Below, in pieces: positions 55,062 through 64,000 of a DNA stretch of 64,000 nucleotides. Position numbers and translations under genes: made by a program. Within the stretch, counting starts at the first letter, position 1; each line of letters begins with the position of its first letter. The DNA is from Mycoplasma sp. E35C (GTDB lineage: Bacteria > Bacillota_I > Bacilli_A > Mycoplasmatales > Mycoplasmoidaceae), in assembly GCF_019873825.1 (NCBI RefSeq), contig NZ_CP068418.1, forward strand, positions 806,001 to 870,000. Reading direction: 5' to 3'. Below the pieces are notes generated by a model. The model made no database searches. It was not told the origin of the DNA and was given only the letters and a program-made list of their open reading frames with translations.

Positions 55062-57085
55062 TACGCTCCTTTAACTTGTGTGTTTGATTTTTCTTTCTTA
55101 AAGAAAGAAAATCAATTTTTAGGTAATGTTTTAGTTGTTTCTTTTTGTTCAACTTTTCTTAATAAACCATACATGAAACAAGTTACTAATGTTCCAGCAA
55201 TGATTGCTACAAAGAAGAATGGTAACCCTCAAGCTAAACCTTGTTCGTGGTTTGAAGATACAGCTAATAAGAAACCAACAATTGGTCCACCATGTGCAGC
55301 AGTATTAGTTACACCTAATCCACCAGCAATTGCACCAGCAACTGCAGAACCTACAACGTTTGAAGCTATTGCTTTTTTAGGATCAGATACAGCAAACGGA
55401 ATTGCACCTTCTGAGATACCAATAATCCCCATAATGAAAGCACTCACACCCATGGTTTTTTCATTTTCATTGAATTTCTTTTTGAAAATCATTGTGCATA
55501 ATCCCATACCCAGTGGAGCCACAGGAATGGCAGCAGCCATCATCCCCATTGGTTCATACACTTTAGAAGTAATTAATGCTGAACATGTTAAGAATGCAAC
55601 CTTATTGATTGGACCACCCATATCAAATCCAGCCATAGCACCAATTAGAATTCCTAATCCAATACCTAAACCAACACCAATATTACCATCAGTAAATGCT
55701 GTTTTTAAAGCATTTATGAATTTATCCATTAACCAACCAACAGGCGCACCAACTACGAAGATTGCTAATAATCCATAGAACAATCCAACACCTAATGGAA
55801 TAACAAAGATCGGCATGATAGCTGAAATAGTTTTATTAATATTCCAACTATTAATTCATTTAACTGTATAACCAATTGCTAACCCAAAGAAAATTGATCC
55901 AACAAATCCCATGGCAGTTGCTACTTTAATGCCTGCAATCGGGAAAATTGCATCAACTGTATTTGCCAATACCGAAACAATAAATGCGGGAGCGATTGCT
56001 GCTCTTCCACCAATCGAATTAGCTATATAAGCACCAAGTGCCCCGATCATTAATGTGAAAGCAACAGCTCCAACTTTTTCTAAGTAATAGAAGAAATCAC
56101 CAGGCACAGCACTGTATGATTGACCGTAAATCAATTTACCAAGACCAATGGCAATCGCAATACAAATACCACCAAGAATAACAAAAGGAACCATGTATGA
56201 AACACCAGCTAAAATATGCTTCATTACTCCAGTTTTTTCACCTAATGTTTTTTGGTTAAAACTAGTAGATTTTATTTCTTCAATTTTAGCTTCATTTAAA
56301 GCTTTATTAATTAAATTTTCTGGTTCATGAATTGCAGGTTTGATTGCTGTTTTATATACTTTTTTACCGTTAAATCTGCTTAAATCTAATCCGATGTCAG
56401 CAGCAACTAATATAACATCTGCTTTATCAATTTCTTCTTGAGTTAAATCATTTTTTACACCAGCTGAACCATGAGTTTCAACCTTAATTTGATAACCTAA
56501 TTTTTTAGCAGTTTCATTTAGTTTTTCTGCAGCTAGATATGTATGAGCAACACCAACTGGACAAGCAGTTAGAGCAACAATAAATTTCTCATTTTTTTGA
56601 TTATTATCATTTGCTTGTGGTTGATCGTTTTTCATCTTATCTTCAAGAGTAACAACAATAAGATTACTAATTTCTACTGGATCATTTAAGCTTTTTAATT
56701 TAGCAACTAAAGTTTGATCCATCATCATTACTGCAACTTTAGATAAGATTTCTAAATGCTCATTATTAGCATTATCAGGCACTAAGATAACAAATAAATA
56801 TTTTGTTGGTTTGTTATCAATTGCTTGTCAATCTACACCTTCTTGTAATCTAACAAATAACAAAGCAGGTTTATCAACTGCCTTAGTTCTTGCATGAGGA
56901 ATTGCAAATTCATCTTGCAATCCTGTTGATGATTCTTTTTCTCTTTCTAAAAAAGCATGATAAAGATCATCAACATTAGTTGAAAGCTTTAATGCGAATG
57001 CCTTTTCAGAAATCTCTTTTAGAATTGAGTCTTTTGTTTTAGCTTGTATATCAAGTAAAACATACTCAGGTTTATTGATTTCCAT
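55061..57085 (-). CDS. fruA: PTS fructose-type EIIABC
   Basis: 674 aa. EIIA (1-~150) with the phospho-His in EFAIPHARTKA (~64). EIIB (~150-250) with the phospho-Cys in LTACPVGVAHTY (~155). EIIC (~275-640) with eight or more hydrophobic segments and GGPINKVAFL, NVVGSAVAGAIAGGLG. Takes up and phosphorylates fructose. ATG 57085 is chosen (a TTG at 57100 would add five residues). No 1-phosphofructokinase gene is next to it here. Confidence 0.93.
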
Positions 57086-57220
57086 ATTATTTTTTTCCAA
57101 ATCACAAGAAAAAATCTACTTATTTCTTGCTTATTGTTTATTTCAACAGGATATATTTTAATCCTTAATATGGCAACAAATTATTTTTTCAAGAGTTTAA
57201 GTGCGAAAGTTATTACCCAG

Positions 57221-58087
57221 TTATTGCTTAATGATCTTCAAAAAGCTACCACTTTTTATTAAAAAGAGGTTGGCTTTTAAGCGATAACGTTTATTATTCT
57301 TCTTTTTTATGAATTCTAGAATTGCTTTTGCTTTATTTTGTGAATAATTAATATTGTTTTTTGACAATCAATAATAAATTACATGTTGGTTATCATCAAA
57401 ATCAATTAGGTCTGAATAGTTATAATTTCAGTTATCTAAAAATGTTTGAACTTGTTGGTATTTATGATGATTTTCTTGATTTTTATTAATAAAAAAATTA
57501 ATTTTATCTAATAATTCATCAGCATTTAATTTACTTAATTCCAAGCGTATTTTATTACGTTCATAAGTTGGTGTAAAATTGCTTTCATCAATCCCATAAG
57601 CAATATTATTTTGTTCTAAAAAACTGATAATTTCTTTTTTAGATATACCTAACAAAGGTCGATGAATCTTAAGATTTTTGTAATTAGAAAACTCGTGCAA
57701 TCCATAGAATAATAAATCTTTATTCCTTGAATATTGCATTATTGCTGATTCTAAAAAATCATCTTGTTGGTGAGCAATTAAGCAATCATTAATTTGGTAT
57801 TTTTTACTTATTTCTATAAAAAAATCATACCTAAGTTTTCTTGCTTGGGCTTGGAAGTTTTCTGTGTAATTAAAATTCTTATCCAAACTAAGAATTTCTA
57901 ATTTAATGTTGTGTTTATTGCAATAATTTTTAACAATTATTTCATCCCTTAATGATGATGCTCTTTTGTTGTAATTAACATGACAAACAACAAGAATCTG
58001 ATCTTTGTATTGATTTAATAAATACATCGAATCAGGACCGCCAGAGACACCAATTAAGTATTTCTTGTTATTACTTGTTGTATTCAT
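57221..58087 (-). CDS. tilS: tRNA(Ile)-lysidine synthase
   Basis: 288 aa, N-terminal PP-loop ATPase type. P-loop [13 protein letters not shown] (~12-24), [14 protein letters not shown] and [15 protein letters not shown] (~100-114) are TilS marks. It makes lysidine at C34 of tRNA-Ile(CAU), an essential step. The C-terminal domain is short compared with E. coli (about 430 aa), as in other mollicutes. Overlaps pth by 17 bases. Confidence 0.93.
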
Positions 58088-58622
58088 TCATTAGTTGGCT
58101 AAATGATTTATTATTCTTAATAAATTCATAAGCAATTACACTAGCAGTTGCTATGCTGGTTTGTAATAATGATGCTTCAGTTGGACTAAATTTAGATAAA
58201 ACAAAATCAGCAATATTTTTCATATACTGATTTTTAATGCCAACCCTGATGCGTTTAAATTCTTGTGTGCCTAGTTGGTTAATGATATTCTTAACGCCGT
58301 TCTGGCCGTTAGCTGAACCATTTTGTTTTAATTTAACAGCACCTAGATCAAAAGCAATTTCATCATGAATAATTAAAATATCTTCGATTTTAATTTTGAA
58401 AAAATTAACAATCTCACGAACAAAGTTACCAGATAAATTCATGTATGTTAATGGCTTGGCAATAATGAAATTATCTTGCTTAACATAAATACCATTAAAC
58501 TGGTTTTTGTTTAGTTCTAAATGCAACACATCAAGCAGTTGATCAATTACTTTAAAACCAACATTATGACGGGTATTTTCGTATTCAAAACCAGGGTTGC
58601 CCAATCCAACAACAAGTTTCAT
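58071..58622 (-). CDS. pth: Peptidyl-tRNA hydrolase
   Basis: 183 aa. VGLGNPGFEYENTRHNVGF (~4-22) carries the catalytic His-Asn; KPLTYMNLSGNFV and ILIIHDEIAFDLG (catalytic Asp) and the NGQNGVKNII stretch follow. Frees tRNAs from stalled peptidyl-tRNA. Between rplA and tilS; the pth-tilS pair is common in mollicutes. Confidence 0.96.
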   Translation of the reverse strand: MKLVVGLGNPGFEYENTRHNVGFKVIDQLLDVLHLELNKNQFNGIYVKQDNFIIAKPLTYMNLSGNFVREIVNFFKIKIEDILIIHDEIAFDLGAVKLKQNGSANGQNGVKNIINQLGTQEFKRIRVGIKNQYMKNIADFVLSKFSPTEASLLQTSIATASVIAYEFIKNNKSFSQLMNEYNK

Positions 58623-58652
58623 AACTTATAAAAAAATTAATTAGGTTTTAAC

Positions 58653-59333
58653 CTAATTAATTTTAACTTTAACTCCTGGACCCATTGTTGAAGACACTGA
58701 GATGTTTTGGATATATACACCTTTAACAGCACTTGGTCTTCTTGATTTAATTAAATCAATTAAGCTATTAACGTTTTCAACAATTTTGTTAGTATCAGTT
58801 GATTGTTTACCAACTGTCATGTGGATGTTACCAAATGAGTCAGTGCGGTATTCTTTTTTACCTTTACGATATTCTGCAATTGCAGTTGCGATGTCTTGAG
58901 TAACTGTTCCAGTTTTAGGGTTAGGCATTAAACCTCTTGGACCTAAGATCTTACCTAATTTACCCAATTCGATCATGAATTTAGGGTTAGTAATAATTAC
59001 ATCAAAATCCATTCAACCAGCTTTAATTTCATTGATCTTATCAATTTCACCAACGAAATCAGCACCTGCTTGTTTAGCTTCAGCTTGTTGGTCAGTAATT
59101 GCTAAAATTCTTACTGGTTTTGAAACGTTGTGAGGTAATGAAATTGCACCTCTTAATTGTTGATCAGCTTTTGTTGTATCTAAGTTTAATTTGATAGCAA
59201 CATCAATTGAGCTTTCGAACTTAGTAATTGAAGTCTTTTTAGCAATTTCAACTGCTTGTTCTAAATCATAAATTTGTTTAGGATCAAAAGAAGCTAGAGC
59301 AGCTTTAGTTTTTTTAGTTAATTTCTTAGCCAT
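58653..59333 (-). CDS. rplA: 50S ribosomal protein L1
   Basis: 226 aa with a TGA Trp at residue 107 that splits it under the standard code. Marks: VEIAKKTSITKFESSIDVAI, LPHNVSKPVRIL, LGKILGPRGLMPNPKTGTV and the C-terminal SVSSTMGPGVKV. L1 forms the mobile stalk at the E site and in many bacteria represses its own mRNA. Starts inside the rplK stop (TAATG). Confidence 0.97.
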
Positions 59334-59782
59334 TATTTAGCTCCTTTCTTGTTAGGAGTAGGATCAACACCTTCAATTTCTAATCCCATTTGTTTTGCAG
59401 TTCCTGCGATCATTCTTAAAGCAGCTTGAGCATCATAAGCATTTAAGTCTGCCATCTTGTATTCTGCAATTTTTAAAGCAGCTTCTTTTGAAATCTTAGC
59501 TACTTTTTCAGTTTTAGGGTTCTTAGCACCTTTTTCAATCTTAGCTGCTTTCTTTAATAAAACAGTTACAGGAGTTGTTTTAAGTTCGAATAAGAAACTC
59601 TTATCATTGAACGCAGTAATAATAACTGGAACAACATCTCCCATACGATCTTTAGTTTTATCGTTGAATTGTTTGGTGAATTCACCCATATTAATACCAA
59701 CTGAAGCTAATGCTGGACCAGGCTTTGCTTGTCCTCCGATTAGTTCTAGCTTGGCAATTCTTGTGATTTCTTTTTTAGCCAC
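59333..59782 (-). CDS. rplK: 50S ribosomal protein L11
   Basis: 149 aa from GTG 59782, which has AAAGG 8 bases ahead; a GTG three codons upstream is in frame but overlaps that site. Marks: [29 protein letters not shown] and the C-terminal [21 protein letters not shown]. Binds the GTPase centre of 23S rRNA with thiostrepton sensitivity. First gene of rplK-rplA. Confidence 0.96.
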   Translation of the reverse strand: MAKKEITRIAKLELIGGQAKPGPALASVGINMGEFTKQFNDKTKDRMGDVVPVIITAFNDKSFLFELKTTPVTVLLKKAAKIEKGAKNPKTEKVAKISKEAALKIAEYKMADLNAYDAQAALRMIAGTAKQMGLEIEGVDPTPNKKGAK

Positions 59783-59833
59783 AAGCAACACCTTTCTATA
59801 TAAAAATTTAAATGTTCTTTATGCAGTATTAAC

Positions 59834-59854
59834 GAATGTTGATCAACAACATTC
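59834..59854 (-). promoter_or_regulatory. Hairpin in the rplK-rplA leader
   Basis: Perfect 8-bp inverted repeat GAATGTTG/CAACATTC with a 5-base loop, about 50 bases ahead of the rplK start. Possible ribosomal-protein autoregulation site (L1 or L11), unproven. Confidence 0.35.
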
Positions 59855-59883
59855 TCCCGCACTAAATTAGAATTTCACAATCT

Positions 59884-60558
59884 TTAATCTGTTGAAGATT
59901 GCTTATGTATTTTAACAAAACTATTTTTTATTTGTTGTTTAAATTCTTTAGTTCGTTCATTAATTGGTCGATTTGGCACCTTATGATGGTGTCTGCATCT
60001 TGGTGAATACGATTCATTATCGCCAATTAAAATGGTGTCTGAATAATAATCAGCTGGCTCATTGTTTATTAAACGTTGACTTCTACTAGCTTCTGCACCA
60101 CACTCAGAACAGATTGCTGTTAAACGAATAATTGATTCAGCAATCCCCATAATTTGGGGGATTGGTTCAAATGGTTCACCACGATAATCACGATCTAATC
60201 CTGCCACAATTACATTAATTTGGTTATCAGCTAATGTCTGAATCACTTCAACTAAGGAATCATCAAAAAACTGCGCTTCATCAATGCCAACTAATTGTGG
60301 TTCATGTTTTAAAACATAATCGTATATTTCAAATGGCTTTTTGATCTTGATTGATTCAATTTTTCTACCATCTCTTGAATTAATCAAATCATCTAGCGAT
60401 CTAGTATCTGTTGCTGGCGAAAATACTAATGACTTCACATCTGCATATTGATAACGCTTAATCTTACGAATCAATTCATCAGTCTTTCCAGCAAACATCG
60501 GACCACAAATAACTTCAATTCAGCCATTCAATGTGGTCATCGCATTCTTTTTAGCCAT
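59884..60558 (-). CDS. tdk: Thymidine kinase
   Basis: 224 aa. Start ATG 60558 lies ahead of a TGA, restoring the P-loop CGPMFAGKTDEL (~19-30). LVGIDEAQFFDD (Walker B with catalytic Glu) and zinc Cys pair CSEC with CRHHH complete the type II TK pattern. Salvages thymidine, vital for a mollicute without de novo pyrimidine synthesis. It is directly upstream of rplK; its C-terminus is slightly longer than usual. Confidence 0.95.
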
Positions 60559-60814
60559 AATTATACATAAGCCCCTTTGATATCTAATTATTGGTTTTTT
60601 AATTATATGTTAAATAATTAAATAATTTTAAGCAGATTGTTTTTATCAAAAACTTAATAAATTATTTTTTTGTTTTTTGTGAGAAAGTGCTACATTTTTA
60701 AAATATTCTTGCAACCCAATATTCAAGTAAATTGTCATTTTTCTAATTGTTTAATGTTGTTTTCTATATTAAAAATAATTTCTATACATATTTTTAAGAT
60801 TTAGGAGGGTCAAC
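60559..60814. other. Promoter region of the subtilase operon
   Basis: 256 AT-rich bases between divergent tdk and the subtilase. A strong ribosome-binding site AGGAGG sits at 60803-60808, six bases before the ATG; it is the best one in the window and suggests high expression. No clear -35/-10 pair can be fixed. Confidence 0.5.
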
Positions 60815-62752
60815 ATGAGAATCAATAAAAAAAATATTAATAGGTTTATATCTTTATTATCATTATCATCATTATCTTTTTCTTTCATTCCGCTAGGAAA
60901 TATAAATATTTCTAAAAACATTGACACTAAGCAACAATTATTGAATAAAAAATTGAAAGCAGAGGGAAGGTTTGTTAATACTAGTTTTATTAAGAAAAAT
61001 GAAAAAATAAATAAAATTCAATCAAATTTTTCTGAATTCAATAAACATGATGAAACTAAAAAAAGTTATTTTTTCTTAATTGAAGTAAAAAGAGATGTTA
61101 ACGCACTGGATTTGACAAGCATTACTGAATTAATAAAGAATAGAAAAAGTATTCAAAGTGCTAAAAAAAGTTTAGCAGTTAAAAACCTCATATTTGTTTC
61201 TGCAGAATTTGAAAGAGATAATGAATTTAGTGAATTTAAAAATTTTTTAGATAATAGTTCATTTGTTGAAAATTATGAATTACATGAAACTAAATTAGAA
61301 GTTTCAAATAATTTTGTTAGCACATCAGATTCTGATTATTATGGGTACGAAAATCCTTCTAATTATGCTGACTATAGTAAAAATTTTTTAAGTAATAACT
61401 ATACTAAGAAAGATAGGGATGAAGCTATACAAGTTGCAAAATGAAAATCAGCAACAAAATTTCCTATAGGTGTTGCTATTTTAGAAACAGGAGATGGAGG
61501 TTACGGAGATCCTCATGCTTTAATAGATAATACAAATACTTATTATTTTGATTCTTCAAATAAAGTTATAAATAACTTTAGCAATTATTGAGAACCTCTT
61601 AGTTTACCTCAACCCCCTAAATTTGGTGATCACTCTACAAAAGTAGCATCTATTGTTGGCGGTAAATCTGGAGTTAATCCAATGCTGGAATTGTACGGTA
61701 TAAAATACAGCCAAACATTTGGATTCAATGATATTACTGGTCTAGATAATGAAATAGGTTATATACTTAAAAATAAGAATATTAGAGTTGTTAATGCTTC
61801 TCTTGCTACTAAATACGGAAGAGGTTGATACGAATATAATATCTATTCTAGATATATAGATCTCGTTGCTAAAGATAATTCAGGGGTAATATTTGTTTTC
61901 GCTGCAGGTAATGATGGCGATAAAAGCAATAAAAAGTTAACTGACTTACAGTTATCATATAATAGCATTATTGTCGGTGCTAATGATTTCGATAAAAATA
62001 GAACAGATTTTTCATCATACGGCTCAGATACTCCTGTTTCACCTTTATTGCTAGCTAATGGTTATGGTTACAATTTTAAAGACCAAGTAGCTCAAGGAAC
62101 TAGTTTCGCCGCTCCATTTGTATCTGGTGTTGTAGCGAATTCTTTCCTTTTAGCTAGTGAAAAATATAATTTGGGGTACGCTTCATTAATTGCTAAATCT
62201 GTTTTAGGAGTTTCTACAACTAATATAAATGGGGATAAATCTAATCAATTTGGTTTGAATAGCGAGTATGGGGCTGGTGTTTTAGATTATTCAAAGATAA
62301 ATGAAGCACTGAAAAATGTTACAAAAGTAGAATGGAATAAAAATCAAGCTAAATCAGACATTTATAATAATGTGCCTACTGCTTATCATGATGTTAAAAA
62401 TAATGAAGCTTCTATTAAGGATGTGGATTTAAAGAAAGGTAATATTTTAAGAACTAGTTTATCTTGATTTTTTGATGGCCGAACTTTTTATAATTCTAGC
62501 GGCGGTACCACAGAATTACAACAAGTTTCATTAAATTTTAATACTATTACTCGCCCTGCAGTTAAGAATTTTGATCTAATCATTAAAAATAGTAAGGGAG
62601 AAATTGTTTCTTCTTCAAAATCATATAATAATTATGAATTTATAAGATGAGAGGTTCCAGAAGACGATAAATATAGCTTTGTCATAAAAAGAGATGATGG
62701 CATAAAACCAGATGAAGTTGAACAATTAGTTTTAACTCACACAGTCGAATAA
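60815..62752 (+). CDS. Subtilisin-like (S8) serine protease, probably surface exposed
   Basis: 645 aa. A signal-type N-terminus (basic INKKNINRF, then ISLLSLSSLSFSFIPLG) suggests export. A ~190-residue propeptide-like part follows. Catalytic blocks: AILETGDGG (~220; canonical enzymes have D-T/S-G with Asp, here Glu), FGDHSTKVASIVGG (His, ~273), VFAAGNDG (oxyanion Asn, ~365) and AQGTSFAAPFVSG (Ser, ~432). After the protease part a ~150-residue beta-rich tail (SLSWFFDGRTFYN; FDLIIKNSKGEIV). No sortase or C-terminal anchor seen. Co-transcribed with the membrane gene 1 base later. Confidence 0.85.
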
Positions 62753-62753
62753 T

Positions 62754-63353
62754 ATGAAAACATTTTTTAAGAATAAAAAGTTAGTTACTTTATTTATTAT
62801 TTATTTAGTAATAGCAATATCTACTTCAATTGCTTTTGCGCTTGTTGTTACAAAATATCCTAATGAATATAAATTTAATTATAACTTCATGTTAATTACA
62901 CCATTAATAACATTTGTTGTTTTATTAATAATTTATTTAGCTGTAATTTTCTCTGATAAATCTGATGGTTTTATTGATTTAGATCCAAAACTGTATGTTA
63001 ATAATAAGAAAGTTTTAAAGTCTGTGGAAATTACTCACTTTATTACATCATTATTAATTGGCTTGTCTGTTATTACGATGTTAGTTTTCTTATTTACTTT
63101 TAACCCAAGAAGCGCTGATAAAATTAATACTTCAACAAATACAAAAATCAACGAAGACCTATTAATTTCATTATCAGTACATTTAGCTTGATGAAATCTT
63201 TTCTTCTTTGTTGTGATGATTAATTTAAGCCTTACTTATTTAAAAGCAACACTGTATAGCAAACGCAAGAAGTCATTATCTTTATTATCATTTAGCACTT
63301 GATCATTGATCAAAGAAGCAAAGCAAGTGATTAATGTTAATTTAGTTTCATAA
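62754..63353 (+). CDS. Four-TM membrane protein, ExxH/WN-YLK family, copy D
   Basis: 199 aa, one base after the subtilase stop (TAATATG), so the two are coupled. Hydrophobic segments at about 10-32, 46-70, 93-118 and 147-168. Segment 3 begins VEITHFITSLLIG and segment 4 is AWWNLFFFVVMINLSLTYLK, with the first two Trp written TGA-TGA. It shares the E-x-x-H and WN...YLK marks with the genes at 8036, 8764 and 49092. A link with the protease is suggested only by the operon. Confidence 0.8.
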
Positions 63354-63370
63354 AGATTAAGTATTGATAA

Positions 63371-63408
63371 AAAAATAAGGATCACGGTTGTGGTCCTTAT
63401 TTTTTGTT
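63371..63408. terminator. Bidirectional terminator between the subtilase operon and ychF
   Basis: Stem AAAAATAAGGA(T)CAC/GTG(G)TCCTTATTTTT with loop GGTT, A run on the left, T run on the right. Confidence 0.88.
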
Positions 63409-63410
63409 AT

Positions 63411-64000
63411 CTAAACATTAAATTTGAAATTAATGACATCTCCGTCTTGAACGACGTATTGTTTACCTTCTAAACGCAGCTTGCCAGCTTCTTTGGCTTT
63501 TTGTTCTGATTTGTATTCAATCAAGTCAGTTCAATGGATCACTTCGGCTTTAATAAAGCCACGTTCAAAGTCTGAATGGATGATCCCAGCACATTGTGGG
63601 GCTAAACTGTTCTTTTTAAATGTTCAGGCTCTGGTTTCGGTTTTTCCGTATGTGAAATAAGTGCATAAACCTAAGATTTCATACGCTTTGAAAGCAATCT
63701 TGTTTAAACCAGATTCATTCATATTGAATGAAGCCATTAATTCTTTTTTATCAGCTTCTTCTAGTGATGATAGTTCTTCTTCTAGTTTGGCTGAGATTGT
63801 TAAGTATTGTTCGTTGTTTTGTTTACAAAAACTATCAAGCGCCATTACATGTTGGTTTTTTTGATTAGTTGATAAATCGGCTTCAGAGATATTACCAACA
63901 TAAATTCTTGGTTTGGCTGTTAATAGATTGAAGTTTTTAATGATGGCTAATTCTTCTTGTGAATATTTAGATAAATCTAACATTTGGTTGTTCTCAAGTT
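63411..64000 (-). CDS. ychF: Redox/ribosome-associated GTPase YchF, C-terminal part
   Basis: The last ~196 residues of the Obg-family ATPase YchF (OLA1), running off the right edge. The A-rich helical part ([34 protein letters not shown]) leads to the TGS domain: [55 protein letters not shown]. In bacteria YchF binds ribosomes and affects stress responses. A TGA Trp at ~120 residues from the visible start splits it. Very sure of identity. Confidence 0.94.

Noticed and set aside
55020-55778. A 252-codon plus-strand reading frame
   Set aside because: Antisense to fruA; the repeated Pro/Ala/Ile pattern is the shadow of a hydrophobic transporter sequence.

Overview
The window is a stretch of a mollicute chromosome (Mycoplasma/Mycoplasmoides type). 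In-frame TGA codons sit where Trp is expected in nearly every gene (for example the WCGPC motif of thioredoxin is written TGA-TGT-GGA), the DNA is very AT-rich, genes are packed with many 1-base TAATG overlaps, and there are no cell-wall genes. All coordinates below are read with translation table 4, so most genes are longer than a standard-code ORF finder shows. The 16S gene suggests the Pneumoniae group, but I cannot name the species from sequence alone.

Layout. 1-7465 (minus strand): a HAD phosphatase end, pta, rbgA, a YitT membrane protein, rpsP-trmD-rplS, and the end of the large ribosomal operon (infA-rpmJ-rpsM-rpsK-rpoA-rplQ). 7466-11285: two tandem plus-strand membrane proteins facing two minus-strand membrane proteins, with a shared bidirectional terminator. 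11286-13118: a single 16S rRNA gene with its own promoter, RNase III-type processing stalk and terminator, with no 23S or 5S attached. 13163-21227 (minus): trxA, topA, then gmk-prpC-prkC-rsgA followed by pgi-rpe. 21322-27143: def, an MFS transporter, mnmG-rsmG and a ParA-like ATPase.

27159-34746 is the accessory part: a decayed GANTC-type DNA methyltransferase, the nusG-secE-rpmG housekeeping block, an intact beta-class methyltransferase, and a three-gene restriction-modification-like operon (EcoRI-family methyltransferase, DUF262-HNH nuclease, second EcoRI-family methyltransferase). The last gene carries a tract of ten G that puts it out of frame as read here, a classic phase-variation switch. 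A 700-base decayed stretch follows.

34790-44000 (minus): a mannitol-type PTS (mtlF-mtlA, with an unusual C-terminal membrane extension) with a 6-phosphogluconate dehydrogenase, a small membrane protein, a nucleotidyltransferase-like protein and a SWIM-SNF2 helicase. 44064-53598 (mostly plus): msrA, tRNA-Gly(GCC), ligA-cysS-rlmB, another member of the membrane family, a minus-strand nitroreductase, then TM2 protein-MFS-glpQ. 53662-60558 (minus): manA and a fructose PTS with an accessory membrane protein, tilS-pth, rplA-rplK, tdk. 60815-63353 (plus): a secreted subtilase with a Glu in place of the usual catalytic Asp, co-transcribed with a fourth member of the membrane family. The window ends in ychF.

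How it fits together: sugars enter by PTS and feed glycolysis (pgi, rpe, gnd, manA, pta), lipids give glycerol-3-phosphate (glpQ), and translation dominates the rest. The most notable items are the phase-variable methyltransferase operon, the four-member membrane family linked to the subtilase, the mtlA fusion and several strong inverted repeats in 5' regions.
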